From contig PHCC01000024.1 in the NCBI GenBank assembly GCA_002842215.1, positions 62,001 through 126,000 on the forward strand: a stretch of 64,000 nt of DNA, read 5' to 3'. Below, piece by piece: positions 34,656 to 44,663 of this stretch. Position 1 is the first letter of the stretch. The number at the start of each line of letters is the position of its first letter. Origin of the DNA: Betaproteobacteria bacterium HGW-Betaproteobacteria-9 (lineage in GTDB: Bacteria > Pseudomonadota > Gammaproteobacteria > Burkholderiales > Burkholderiaceae_C). The notes below the pieces were generated by a model that was given only the letters and a program-made list of their open reading frames with translations, was not told the DNA's origin and did no database searches. The translations under genes and the position numbers were made by a program.

Positions 34656-35531
34656 ATGCACATCAGGTTCACCAAAATGCAGGGCGCGGGCAACGATTTC
34701 GTCGTGCTTGACGAGACGCGCGGGCGCCTGGGCCTGAGCCACGCGCAATACCGTTGGCTGGCCGACCGCCATTTCGGCGTCGGCGCCGACCAGATCCTCA
34801 GCGTGCGGCCCTCGCCGGGCGCGGGGATCGACTTCGAATACGTGATCCACAACGCCGATGGTGGTGAGGTTGAGCACTGCGGCAACGGCGCGCGCTGCTT
34901 CGTGCGCTACGTGCACGACAAGGGCCTGACCACCGCCAACCCGGTGCGGGTGAAAGTGAAGCAGGGCGAGATCAGCCTGGCGCTTGACGATGACGGCCGC
35001 ATCACGGTCGACATGGGCGTGCCGGTGTTTGCGCTGGAGCGCGTGCCGTTCGACGCGAGCGGCCTCGTATCAACGACGATGGGCAATGTCGAGCGCTGGC
35101 CGCTCGCCTTGCCCGGTGGCGGCGAGGCGCTGGTGTGTGTGCTGTCCATGGGCAACCCGCACGCGGTGCAGCTGGTGGACAACGTGGACACCGCGCCGGT
35201 GCTCAGCCAGGGGCCGCTGATTGAGCTGCATGCCCGCTTCCCGGCCCGCGTGAACGCGGGTTTCCTGCAGATCGTCAACCGCGGCCAGGTGCGCCTGCGC
35301 GTGTACGAACGCGGTGCTGGCGAGACGCTGGCCTGCGGCACCGGCGCCTGCGCCGCTGTCGTGGCCGGCATCCGCCTGGGCCTGCTGGACCCGAAGGTCG
35401 ACGTGCACACGCACGGCGGCGTGCTCACCATCCAGTGGCAAGACACTCCGGCGCACGACGCCCCGGTGTTCATGACCGGCCCCGCCACCACCGTCTTCGA
35501 AGGTGAGATCGACGTACCCGATCTGGCCTGA
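34656..35531 (+). CDS. dapF: Diaminopimelate epimerase
   Basis: A 291-residue epimerase converting LL- to meso-diaminopimelate, needed for lysine and for the peptidoglycan stem peptide used by the MurE encoded at 49861. Start [19 protein letters not shown] is typical. Both catalytic Cys are visible, in [12 protein letters not shown] and [11 protein letters not shown]. Divergent from the transporter operon. Confidence 0.96.
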   Translation: MHIRFTKMQGAGNDFVVLDETRGRLGLSHAQYRWLADRHFGVGADQILSVRPSPGAGIDFEYVIHNADGGEVEHCGNGARCFVRYVHDKGLTTANPVRVKVKQGEISLALDDDGRITVDMGVPVFALERVPFDASGLVSTTMGNVERWPLALPGGGEALVCVLSMGNPHAVQLVDNVDTAPVLSQGPLIELHARFPARVNAGFLQIVNRGQVRLRVYERGAGETLACGTGACAAVVAGIRLGLLDPKVDVHTHGGVLTIQWQDTPAHDAPVFMTGPATTVFEGEIDVPDLA

Positions 35532-35552
35532 ACCCCCACCGAACCGAACACC

Positions 35553-36254
35553 ATGACCCATCAGTCCATCCCCCCGATCACCGAAGACGACATCGCCAAC
35601 TACCTGGCCAACACGCCGGACTTCTTTGAGCGCCACGCCGATGTGTTGGGAACGGTGCAGCTCACCAGTCCGCACGGCAAGCGCGCCGTCAGCCTGCAGG
35701 AGCGGCAGGCCGAGATGCTGCGCGAGAAGATCAAGGGGCTTGAACTCAAGGCCGCTGAAATGATCCGCCACGGCCAGGAGAACACGACCATTGCCGACAA
35801 GCTGCAGCGCTGGACGCGCGAGCTCTTGCTCACGCGCCTGGCCAGCGATCTGCCCGCCGTTGCGGCGCGTGGCATTGCCGACCAGTTCCTGGTGCCGCAG
35901 GTGGCCATCAAGGTCTGGGGCGTTGCGCCCGAGTTCGCGACCGAGCCCTATGCCCAGGGCGCCAGCGAAGACGTGATGGCGTTCGCCTCGTCGCTCACGC
36001 TGCCTTATTGCGGCGCCAACCCGGGGCTGGAGGCCGCGCAATGGCTGGGCGACCCGGCGGCCGCGGCCTCGCTGGCCTTGATTCCCCTGCGCGCCGGCAT
36101 CGCGCCCCAGGCCTTTGGCCTGCTGGTACTGGCCTCGTCGGACGCCCAGCGGTTTTCGGCGGACATGGGCACCGATTTCCTGGAGCGCATTGGCGAACTC
36201 ACCAGCGCAGCGCTCTCGCGCCTGCGCCCGGTGGTCCCGGCCGCCATGGTCTGA
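35553..36254 (+). CDS. DUF484 family protein
   Basis: A 233-residue DUF484 protein with a GAF-like fold. Conserved N-terminal block DIANYLANTPDFFERHADVL, a coiled-coil stretch (about residues 45-80), then a C-terminal GAF-like half with FGLLVLASSDAQRFSADMG. It lies in the conserved order dapF-DUF484-xerC. The function is unknown; the linkage suggests a role tied to XerC. Confidence 0.88.
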   Translation: MTHQSIPPITEDDIANYLANTPDFFERHADVLGTVQLTSPHGKRAVSLQERQAEMLREKIKGLELKAAEMIRHGQENTTIADKLQRWTRELLLTRLASDLPAVAARGIADQFLVPQVAIKVWGVAPEFATEPYAQGASEDVMAFASSLTLPYCGANPGLEAAQWLGDPAAAASLALIPLRAGIAPQAFGLLVLASSDAQRFSADMGTDFLERIGELTSAALSRLRPVVPAAMV

Positions 36255-36260
36255 GGACAT

Positions 36261-36342
36261 GACCCCCACGCTGGTCACTTCGTGTCGGGCGCTGCCCCCC
36301 GAGGGGGCTGGCCTGCCTTGGGGCTGCCCGGCTGCAGTCTGA
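36261..36342 (+). repeat. Palindromic repeat, type B, forward
   Basis: ACCCCCACGCTGGTCAC, GCCCCCCGAGGGGGC hairpin and CCTTGGGGCTGCCCGGC. It fills the gap between the DUF484 gene and xerC. Confidence 0.78.
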
Positions 36343-36350
36343 TCGCACAC

Positions 36351-37373
36351 ATGAACGCCACCACCAGCGACGACGACGCCGCTCTGGTGCGGGCCTACCT
36401 GACCCATGTGCGGGTGGAAAAGCGCCTCGCGGAGCGCACGTTGGCGCTCTACACCCTTGATCTGGAAAAACTGGTGCAGCAGGCGCAGCTCGCTGGTGTG
36501 GCGCTGCGCCAGGTGCAGAACGCCCACATCCGCCGCTGGGTGGCGCAGATGCACAGCGGCGGGCGCAGCGCGCGCGGTATCGCGCTCATCCTCTCGGGCT
36601 GGCGCGGTCTCTACGTCTGGCTCGGCCGCCAGGGGCTGATCGACCACAACCCGGTGCAGGACGTGCGTGCCCCCAAGGCCGGCAAACCGCTGCCCAAGGC
36701 GCTGGGCGTGGACGAATCGGTGCAACTGGCCTCGCACGTGGAAGAGGCCGACGACCCGCGGCTGGAAGCGCGTGACCGCTGCATCACCGAGCTGCTCTAC
36801 GGTTGCGGTCTGCGCATCGGTGAGCTGGTGGGGCTGGACGCGACCGCCAGCGGCAGCGCACGCGGCTGGATCGACGCACAAGCCGGCGAGGCGCACGTGC
36901 TGGGCAAGGGTTCCAAACGCCGCAGCGTGCCGGTGGGTCGCGCCGCGCTGGCCGCGCTGGATCAGTGGATGGCCTTGCGCGGCGATTGGGCGAAGGACGA
37001 CCCGGCGTTGTTCATCGGCAGCCGTGGCCAGCGCCTGACGCCGCAGCACATCCGCGTTCGCCTCAAGCGCCGCTCGCTGCTGGCGGGCCTGGCCACACCG
37101 GTGCACCCGCACATGTTGCGCCACTCGTTCGCCAGCCATGTGCTGCAGTCCAGCGGTGACCTGCGCGCGGTGCAGGAACTGCTGGGGCATGCCAGCATCA
37201 GCACCACGCAGGTCTACACCCGGCTCGATTTCCAGCACCTGGCGCAGGTGTACGACGCGGCCCACCCGCGGGCGCAGGCGCGTGCCGGTGATGTGGGTGA
37301 CGATGGCCCGGCCCGCCCGCCCGCCCGCCCGCCCGCGGTGGAGGTGGCGCCGGCGCGCAAGCCGGGGCGCTGA
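36351..37373 (+). CDS. xerC: Tyrosine recombinase XerC
   Basis: A 340-residue site-specific recombinase that with XerD resolves chromosome dimers at dif. An N-terminal SAM-like DNA-binding domain (about 10-100) is followed by a catalytic domain with Arg in GCGLRIGEL, Lys in GKGSKRR, HMLRHSFASH and the nucleophile Tyr in STTQVYTRLD. After the catalytic Tyr the protein has a Pro/Ala/Arg-rich tail encoded partly by a (GCCC)6 repeat. The ATG at 36351 follows a type B repeat. Confidence 0.94.
   Translation: MNATTSDDDAALVRAYLTHVRVEKRLAERTLALYTLDLEKLVQQAQLAGVALRQVQNAHIRRWVAQMHSGGRSARGIALILSGWRGLYVWLGRQGLIDHNPVQDVRAPKAGKPLPKALGVDESVQLASHVEEADDPRLEARDRCITELLYGCGLRIGELVGLDATASGSARGWIDAQAGEAHVLGKGSKRRSVPVGRAALAALDQWMALRGDWAKDDPALFIGSRGQRLTPQHIRVRLKRRSLLAGLATPVHPHMLRHSFASHVLQSSGDLRAVQELLGHASISTTQVYTRLDFQHLAQVYDAAHPRAQARAGDVGDDGPARPPARPPAVEVAPARKPGR
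37311..37334 (+). repeat. (GCCC)6 tetranucleotide repeat at the xerC 3' end
   Basis: Six perfect GCCC units inside the last codons of xerC. The unit is not a multiple of three, so gain or loss of one unit would change the frame of the C-terminal tail but not the catalytic domain. Confidence 0.9.
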
Positions 37374-37495
37374 CCGGCCAGCAGCACCGGACCTGGATGT
37401 CCGGGTAATGGGGCCGGGTTATCCCTGTAGGATTTGCCGGCCCAGCCCCGACAATCGCTCTATAAGCAATTGCTTCTTAATTCTTGGAGACCACC

Positions 37496-37933
37496 ATGTT
37501 CAAGTTCCTCATTGCCCTCAAGTCACTGCTGCTCGCGGGACTCATGGCCACCTCGCTGTCGGCGCAGGCGGCCGACGACGTCATCAAGACCGTCTACCAC
37601 ATGAGCGAAGGCATTCCCCAGGCCTCGCGCGCCATCAACAACATCCGCAACCACCTGGCGGCCGACCCCAAGGCCAAGATCGTGGTCGTGACCCATGGCC
37701 TGGGCATCGACTTCCTGCTGGACGGCGCCACCAACCAGATGGAGCAGCCGTTCGCAGGCGCCATTGGCGAACTGGCCGCTAAAGGCGTGGAGTTCCGCGT
37801 CTGCAACAACACGCTGGTCGCCCGCAAGATCGATCTGGCCAAGGTCGCCATGGAAGCCAAGATCGTTCCGTCGGGCGTGGCCGAGGTGGCCAAGCTGCAG
37901 GCACGCGAAGGTTTTGTCTACCTGCGGCCTTGA
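37496..37933 (+). CDS. DsrE-family exported protein
   Basis: A 145-residue protein with a signal peptide (about 1-25, ending LSAQAADD) and a DsrE/DsrF-like fold: VYHMSEGIPQASRAINNIRNHL, KIVVVTHGLGIDFLL and GVEFRVCNNTL. The single Cys in VCNN is at the position of the active Cys in some family members. The family is linked to sulfur relay, but exported single-gene members are uncharacterised. The ATG at 37496 follows TTGGAG; a palindrome AAGCAATTGCTT (37464-37475) precedes it. Confidence 0.82.
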   Translation: MFKFLIALKSLLLAGLMATSLSAQAADDVIKTVYHMSEGIPQASRAINNIRNHLAADPKAKIVVVTHGLGIDFLLDGATNQMEQPFAGAIGELAAKGVEFRVCNNTLVARKIDLAKVAMEAKIVPSGVAEVAKLQAREGFVYLRP

Positions 37934-37936
37934 ACT

Positions 37937-38019
37937 GACCCACCCCCGCCGCGCTGCGCGCGACCCCCTCAAGGGGGCAACGCGGTGCGGCCCGGCAAAG
38001 CCGGTTCCGCCGCGTTCTG
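37937..38019 (+). repeat. Palindromic repeat, type A, forward
   Basis: GACCCACCCCCGCCGCGCTG, the CCCCCTCAAGGGGG hairpin, CCCGGCAAAGCCGG hairpin and TTCCGC end. Nearly identical to the copy at 43957. It forms an inverted pair with the next copy. Confidence 0.85.
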
Positions 38020-38104
38020 GGTTTGGGCACTTCGCTCCGGAGAGGGTTAAATCCCCGAGCTGCCCGCCTCGGTAGGTACCTCCGCTTCGCAGACAGAGGG
38101 GTAG

Positions 38105-38190
38105 CCCACCCAGGGCACCGCCGGGCCGGCTTTGCCGGACGGCCAGTGCCGCCCCCTGGGGGGTGACGCCGCAGGCGGCGCGGGGGGAGC
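38105..38190 (-). repeat. Palindromic repeat, type A, reverse
   Basis: Inverted copy: CCACCCAGGGCACCGCC, GGCCGGCTTTGCCGG hairpin, CCCCCTGGGGGG hairpin and GGCGGCGCGGGGGG. About 85 bp from the forward copy; the interval 38020-38104 holds no gene. Confidence 0.85.
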
Positions 38191-38224
38191 AGCTTCCCTG
38201 CGGCGCGGGGGAGACAATATCCAG

Positions 38225-39409
38225 ATGAAAATCATTCGACTCAAGCCCGGTAAAGAACGCTCGCTGCAACGGCGCCACCCCTGGGTGTTTGATGGAGCCG
38301 TCGCCCGAGGTGGCGGCGATGCCGGCGAAACTGTGCGGGTCGAGAGCCACGAGGGCCAGTTCCTGGCCTGGGGTGCGTTCTCGCCAAACTCGCGCATCCG
38401 TGTGCGCGCCTGGAGCTTTGACGAGGCGCAACGCATCGACGCCGCTTTCTTCAGCGACACGCTCGCGCGGGCCATCGCCCTGCGCACGCGTCTGGGAATC
38501 CAGAGCAACGGCATCCGCCTGGTGCATGGCGAGTCCGACGGCCTGCCCGGCCTGATCGTGGACCGCTACGGCGACACGCTGGTGGCCCAGTTCACCGCCT
38601 GTGGGGTGGAGCGCTGGAAGGCGGTCATTGCCGACGCGCTGATCAAACTCACCGGCTGCCCACGTCTCTATGAACGCTCCGACACCAGCAGCCGCAAGCT
38701 CGAAGGCCTGCCCGAGGCCACCGGCTGGCTGCGCGGCAGCGGTGAGACGGCGTTCGAGCTGCAGGAACATGGCTGGCGTCTCGGCCTGGACATCGCCCAG
38801 GGCCACAAGACCGGCTACTACCTGGATCAGCGCGACAGCCGCCTGACCCTATACCAGTACACCCAGCGTCTCAAGTTCGCTCAGGTGCTCAACTGCTTCA
38901 GCTACACCGGCGGCTTCAGCGTGGCCGCGCTGGCGGGCAGGGCAGGGCACGTGACCAGCATCGACTCGTCCGGCCCGGCGCTGGAGCAGGCGCGCGCGAA
39001 CCTGCTGCTCAACGGGCTGGACCCGGCCCAGGCCAGCTTCATGGACGCTGACGTCAACACCTCGTTGCGCCAGTTCGTGGCCGAGGGGCGCAGCTTTGAC
39101 GCCATCGTGCTCGATCCGCCCAAATTCGCACCCACGGCGGCCCACGCCGAGCGCGCGGCCCGCGCCTACAAAGACCTCAACCGCCAGGCCTTCAAGCTGC
39201 TTGCGCCGGGCGGCGTGCTGTTCACCTTTTCCTGTTCCGGCGGCATCGGCGTGGAACTGTTCCACAAGATCGTGGCCTCGGCCGGGCTGGACGCTGGCGT
39301 GGACGGCGCCATCCTGCAGCGCCTGGGCGGGGCTTGTGACCACCCGATGACGATCAACTTCCCCGAAGGCGAATACCTCAAGGGCCTGGTGGTGATGAAA
39401 AAGGCGTAG
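38225..39409 (+). CDS. rlmI: RlmI-like 23S rRNA (cytosine-C5) methyltransferase
   Basis: A 394-residue class I SAM-dependent RNA methyltransferase of the RlmI/RlmK type. An N-terminal PUA domain (about 1-75, RHPWVFDGAV) is followed by GLPGLIVDRYGD and DIAQGHKTGYYLDQRDSR, conserved in the group, then the SAM site VLNCFSYTGGFSVAALAG and VLDPPKFAP. RlmI makes m5C1962 in E. coli; this target is inferred by homology. Its upstream region is filled by two palindromic repeats. Confidence 0.87.
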   Translation: MKIIRLKPGKERSLQRRHPWVFDGAVARGGGDAGETVRVESHEGQFLAWGAFSPNSRIRVRAWSFDEAQRIDAAFFSDTLARAIALRTRLGIQSNGIRLVHGESDGLPGLIVDRYGDTLVAQFTACGVERWKAVIADALIKLTGCPRLYERSDTSSRKLEGLPEATGWLRGSGETAFELQEHGWRLGLDIAQGHKTGYYLDQRDSRLTLYQYTQRLKFAQVLNCFSYTGGFSVAALAGRAGHVTSIDSSGPALEQARANLLLNGLDPAQASFMDADVNTSLRQFVAEGRSFDAIVLDPPKFAPTAAHAERAARAYKDLNRQAFKLLAPGGVLFTFSCSGGIGVELFHKIVASAGLDAGVDGAILQRLGGACDHPMTINFPEGEYLKGLVVMKKA

Positions 39410-39478
39410 AACCAACAGGTCGCATACACTCCCCCGCTGTCGCGTTCCCGTTCCCCCGTTGCAGGAGTTTTTCCCGCC

Positions 39479-40594
<1,116 letters not shown>

Positions 40595-40921
40595 GTCGGG
40601 GATCGCCCGTTTCCACCCCCAGAATCCGACCTGAACGTGCTGTTTGTCTCGCTTCTCCAACGCCTTGGCTTCCGATCGGATGCCATGTCAGTGCCCACTA
40701 CGCCGTCATCGTTACAATCGCGCCCCAAGTTGGGCGCCCAGCGTCCGGCCAGGTCTGCTTCAAGTCTGCGGGCCGTTCGCAGTCCGGAGGCGGACCGCAA
40801 ACGGGGTATAACAACAAAGCAGCCGGCGCAGCCGGCGTGTGATGACGCGCCGCGTACGCCGGTTGGCGGCAGCGCACAGCCCCATGACCAGGCATTGACA
40901 GGCACTGAGAGGAGACACCTT
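40595..40921 (+). other. Gene-free leader region before dksA
   Basis: A 327-bp stretch with no supported gene. TACAAT at 40713-40718 could be a -10 box, though no good -35 is present. A strong ribosome site AGAGGAGA (40908-40915) ends the region. The frame of dksA is open upstream through it, but those residues do not look like DksA sequence. Confidence 0.5.
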
Positions 40922-42028
40922 GTGAAAGCCCCGGCTACCAGGACAGCGAAAACCACACCAAGCGCGACCAAGGCGGCCAAGGGGCAGGTATCGCCAGTGT
41001 CGACCCAGAAGAAGCCAGCCGTGCCATCAAAACCCGTGCCGAAAGCGCCCGCCAAGGCCGTGACCAAAACTCCCACCAAAACCGCTGCAAAGTCAGCGCG
41101 TGCGCCTTCGGTGGTCAGCAAACCGGTCGCCAAGAAGGCTGCGCCTGTCAAGAAGGCGCCTGCCGCCAAAACGGCGGGCAAAGCTGCTCCCAAGGCTGTG
41201 GACGCACGCGCGAGCGCGGCAGCCAAGACAGCCGTGGCGGCGAAAACGCCGACCAAGGTGGCGCCGGCTGCGAAAGTCCGGTCAGAAACCAAGGCGGTCG
41301 CCACCTCCGCGGCAACCGTCCCATCCAGCAAGCCCACCCGGCCCGTCGCCAAGGTGGCGTCGGCGCCTGTTGCCAAGCGTCCCCCTCCCGCTCCCGCGCC
41401 TGTTGTGGTCGAATCAACGCCTCGCCCTCTGGGCAAGCGCGCGGCCAAAAAGGTGATGATGGAGCAGATGACGCAGGCCGCGGTGGTTCCCACCCACGCA
41501 CCCGATGCCGTCAAGGCGACCTTCTCCACCATGAACGAACGCGTAATGACCCCTCCCGTGCCATCCTCCATCCAGAAAGACCCCAAGCGGGTCAACAACT
41601 GGAAGAACCTGCCGGTTGAGCAGCTGACCGACCCGGACGTGCAGGCCATGCCCGACGACGAGTACATGAACGAGGTGCAGCTGGCGTTCTTCCGCCGCAA
41701 GCTGTCGCTCCTGAAGGCCGACATGCTGGCCAACGCCGGCGAAACCACCGAACACCTGCGGGAAGACACCGTGGTCGTTCCCGACCCGGCGGACCGCGCC
41801 ACCATCGAGGAAGAACACGCGCTGGAACTTCGGACCCGTGACCGCGAACGCAAGCTGCTCAAGAAGATCGAGCAGGCGATTGCCCGCATCGACGCGGGCG
41901 ACTATGGCTATTGCGAAGAAACCGGTGAAGCCATCGGCGTGGCGCGGCTGATGGCCCGTCCCACCGCAAGCCTGTCGCTCGAAGCACAGCAGCGCCGCGA
42001 ACTCAAGCAGAAGATGTTCGGGGATTGA
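40922..42028 (+). CDS. dksA: DksA-type RNA polymerase-binding regulator with long basic extension
   Basis: A 368-residue protein starting at a GTG with AGAGGAGA 6 nt upstream. Residues about 1-175 are low-complexity Lys/Ala/Pro-rich sequence (PAKAVTKTPTKTAAKSA, KKAAPVKKAPAAKTA), like histone H1 tails. The last 140 or so residues are the DksA domain: coiled coil with VQLAFFRRKLSLLKADM and a globular end GYCEETGEAIGVARLMARPT. Only one of the four zinc-finger Cys remains (Cys331), so the domain should not bind zinc in the E. coli way. DksA acts with ppGpp at the polymerase secondary channel. The extension may bind DNA or RNA (inference). Confidence 0.88.
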   Translation: MKAPATRTAKTTPSATKAAKGQVSPVSTQKKPAVPSKPVPKAPAKAVTKTPTKTAAKSARAPSVVSKPVAKKAAPVKKAPAAKTAGKAAPKAVDARASAAAKTAVAAKTPTKVAPAAKVRSETKAVATSAATVPSSKPTRPVAKVASAPVAKRPPPAPAPVVVESTPRPLGKRAAKKVMMEQMTQAAVVPTHAPDAVKATFSTMNERVMTPPVPSSIQKDPKRVNNWKNLPVEQLTDPDVQAMPDDEYMNEVQLAFFRRKLSLLKADMLANAGETTEHLREDTVVVPDPADRATIEEEHALELRTRDRERKLLKKIEQAIARIDAGDYGYCEETGEAIGVARLMARPTASLSLEAQQRRELKQKMFGD

Positions 42029-42078
42029 TCCTGGTCCGGAACGCGACACCAACAACAACCCTTCGGCGCTGAGCTTTC

Positions 42079-43944
42079 ATGTCCAAGGACGACTCCAACG
42101 GCGGCTTCCTGTCCAAGGTGGTGAAGTTCGTTCGCCATCCGACCACGAGCTGGTCGGATCTGGACACCCGCAGTGTGGACCGCGAGAGCGAGTACAGCAA
42201 AGCGGCCCTGAAGGAGATGATCGAGCGCAAACGGCGCAACGACTTCGTGCGCAAGCGCGAGTTCGACATGCTGCGCAAGATCCGCAGCCGGGAAGGTCCC
42301 GGTGACGGCGGGCAGGGGGTGCGTCCCTCGTTCTTCCAGAGCAGCCTGCCGTCCAAACCGGACGACAGGGCGATGACGCTCAAGAAGATCGACGAAATCG
42401 AGGCCCAGATGTCGATGCAATGGTGGAAAACCAAGGGGCCTGACTCCCTGACCACCAGTTCCAGTCTGAATTCGGGCGCGCACAGCACCGGGGGCACACC
42501 GCTCGATCGCAAGGGCGCTTCCAAGAAATCCGAAGCCGATGCTTCGGTCGACCCCCAGGCCCGGCGTCGCGCTGCGCAGTACAACGAGACCGAAGCCTCT
42601 CCCCTGGTTGATCCGGCCACGACTTCACCACCTCCACCTCCGCCCCCTCCACCCGGCGCGGGCAGCACGACGGCCGCGCGCACCGGACAGGCGCCTCGGC
42701 AGGACAGTGTGCCATCGGAGAACGCGCCAACGCCCGTGCCCGTGCCAGCCGCCGCGCGCACCGGCCTGATGGCACCCACGCAGCGTGGCGAGCTGGGTGG
42801 CTCGGGCCCGGCATTTTCCGCGTCGCACTTTTTTGCGCTGGACGTTCACGAAATCGCCCAGGATCCGGAGGTGGAAGAAGCCGCCATCCGTTTCGCCAAC
42901 GGTGACGATGCCGGGGCCGAACAAGGCTTGCTGGACACCCTGGGCGTGGCCCAGGGTGGCGAAGACCGCCTCGACAACTGGCTGGCCCTGTTCGACCTTT
43001 ACCGGGCCACAGGCCAACTGGCGCCGTTCGAGAGCCAGGCACTGGATTTTGTGAACCGTTTTGGCCGCTCGGCGCCGCAGTGGGAGGACATGCTTGGGGC
43101 GGTGTCGGCCATGACCGGCAAGGCCTACAAACCGTCGGTGACCAATGGCCGCGCGGTCTGGGCGAGCGAGCCCGAACTCGATGCGCACGCGGTGGGCACC
43201 TTGCAGAACGTGCTGTTGCGGGCCAACCAGCCCTGGGTGCTGGATTGGGAGCCGCTGGAAGCGATCGATGTCAAGGCGGCTCGTGCGCTGCTGGGTATCT
43301 TCACCCTGTGGGGTGATCAGAACGTGGAGCTGTGCTTCATGGGGTCGAGCACGCTGCGCGATCTGCTCAAGTCCATGACGCCCTCAGGCCGGCGTGATGT
43401 GGAGCAGCTCTGGTGGGAGTTGCGCATGGCCGTGTTGCGGGTCATGAACCGGCCGGACGAATTCGAGTTGACCGCGCTGGACTTCTGCGTCACCTACGAG
43501 GTGTCTCCGCCAGGGTGGGAGATGCCGCGCTGCCATTTCCGTGCCTTGTCGGGCGGATCTCCGGAGAACGGCTCGTCCGTGCTGGGCGAAGTGGTGCTGG
43601 AACAGGTGCCGTCGGTGTTCCCGGGAGACTCCATGATGGAGAGTCTGAGCTCCGGGCTGAATCAGCTCGGTCTGGTGGAGCTGTCGGGCGAGATCCGGGG
43701 CGATCCTCAGGCCACACTGGAAACGCTTGAACAACGGTTGCAGGGCGCCGACGTGCTCATCATTTCCTGTCGCAACCTGATCCGCGTCGATTTTTCGGCG
43801 GCCGGCACCCTGCTCAACTGGGTCTCAGGCCACCATGCCGAAGGCCGCATGATCCAGTTCGTGGACGCGCACCGCCTGGTGTCCGCCTTTTTCCACGTCA
43901 TCGGTATCACCGAATACGCCAAAGTGGTGGTGCGGAACGACTAA
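42079..43944 (+). CDS. STAS-domain protein of unknown function
   Basis: A 621-residue cytoplasmic protein. The N-terminal part (about 1-120) is charged and helical (LRKIRSREGPGDG nearby), followed by a disordered Ser/Pro/Ala-rich linker with nine consecutive prolines near residue 180. Residues about 260-500 form a globular alpha/beta region I do not recognise. The last 90 or so residues resemble a STAS domain (LVELSGEIRGDP, DVLIISCRNLIRVDFSAAGT, HVIGITEYAKVV). STAS domains are often in anti-anti-sigma or regulatory modules. It lies upstream of hslVU, separated by a repeat. Confidence 0.78.
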   Translation: MSKDDSNGGFLSKVVKFVRHPTTSWSDLDTRSVDRESEYSKAALKEMIERKRRNDFVRKREFDMLRKIRSREGPGDGGQGVRPSFFQSSLPSKPDDRAMTLKKIDEIEAQMSMQWWKTKGPDSLTTSSSLNSGAHSTGGTPLDRKGASKKSEADASVDPQARRRAAQYNETEASPLVDPATTSPPPPPPPPPGAGSTTAARTGQAPRQDSVPSENAPTPVPVPAAARTGLMAPTQRGELGGSGPAFSASHFFALDVHEIAQDPEVEEAAIRFANGDDAGAEQGLLDTLGVAQGGEDRLDNWLALFDLYRATGQLAPFESQALDFVNRFGRSAPQWEDMLGAVSAMTGKAYKPSVTNGRAVWASEPELDAHAVGTLQNVLLRANQPWVLDWEPLEAIDVKAARALLGIFTLWGDQNVELCFMGSSTLRDLLKSMTPSGRRDVEQLWWELRMAVLRVMNRPDEFELTALDFCVTYEVSPPGWEMPRCHFRALSGGSPENGSSVLGEVVLEQVPSVFPGDSMMESLSSGLNQLGLVELSGEIRGDPQATLETLEQRLQGADVLIISCRNLIRVDFSAAGTLLNWVSGHHAEGRMIQFVDAHRLVSAFFHVIGITEYAKVVVRND

Positions 43945-43956
43945 CCCCCGAGGTCT

Positions 43957-44038
43957 GACCCACCCCCGCCGCGCTGCGCGCGACCCCCTCAAGGGGGCGG
44001 CACTGGCGGCCCGGCGAAGCCGGTTCCGCGGTGCCCTT
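43957..44038 (+). repeat. Palindromic repeat, type A, forward
   Basis: GACCCACCCCCGCCGCGCTG, CCCCCTCAAGGGGG hairpin, CCCGGCGAAGCCGG hairpin and TTCCGCGGTGCCC end. A 7-bp GGTCTGA occurs on both sides (43952 and 44078), a possible target duplication. Confidence 0.85.
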
Positions 44039-44106
44039 GGAAAAACATCCCTTCGTTCCGCCGCCGGGCTTGAGCTTGGTCTGATCATCCCCATTTATTG
44101 ACATAT

Positions 44107-44655
44107 ATGGAATCATTTCACGGAACCACCATCGTCTGCGTGCGGCGTGAGACGCCCGAAGGTGTACAGGTCGCCATCGGCGGTGATGGCCAGGTCACCT
44201 TGGGCCACATCGTGGTCAAGGGCACGGCGCGCAAGGTGCGCAAGCTCTACCACGACAAGGTCCTGGCCGGGTTTGCCGGAGCCACGGCGGACGCCTTCAC
44301 CCTGTTTGAACGCTTCGAGGCCAAGCTCGAAAAACACCAGGGTCACCTGGTGCGCGCGGCCATCGAACTGACGCGCGACTGGCGCACCGACCGCGTGTTG
44401 CGCCGCCTGGAAGCCATGCTGGCCGTGGCCGATCACAGCGCCGCGCTGATCATCACTGGCAATGGCGACGTGCTGGAGCCCGAACACGGCGTGGTCGCCA
44501 TTGGTTCGGGGGGTGCCTACGCCCAGGCCGCTGCCCGCGCCCTGACGCAGCACACGGCCCTGAGTGCCGAAGAGGTGGTGCGGCAATCGCTTGCCATCGC
44601 GGGCGAGATCTGCATCTACACCAACATGAACCACACGATCGAAACCCTGGATTGA
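44107..44655 (+). CDS. hslV: HslV peptidase subunit of the HslUV protease
   Basis: A 182-residue threonine peptidase forming the proteolytic core of HslUV. The ATG at 44107 gives MESFHG followed by TTIVCVRR; removal of the short propeptide exposes the catalytic Thr. Typical sequence [19 protein letters not shown] and [19 protein letters not shown] is present. A TTG at 44098 is in frame but less likely. hslU follows 8 nt later. Confidence 0.97.
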   Translation: MESFHGTTIVCVRRETPEGVQVAIGGDGQVTLGHIVVKGTARKVRKLYHDKVLAGFAGATADAFTLFERFEAKLEKHQGHLVRAAIELTRDWRTDRVLRRLEAMLAVADHSAALIITGNGDVLEPEHGVVAIGSGGAYAQAAARALTQHTALSAEEVVRQSLAIAGEICIYTNMNHTIETLD

Positions 44656-44663
44656 GCGAACGC

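Noticed and set aside
31927-34737. 936-codon plus-strand open frame
   Set aside because: Antisense to the ABC binding protein and ATPase, whose motifs are unmistakable; pure shadow frame.
37387-37404. CCGGAC/GTCCGG hairpin after xerC as a terminator
   Set aside because: No T-run; too weak to call.
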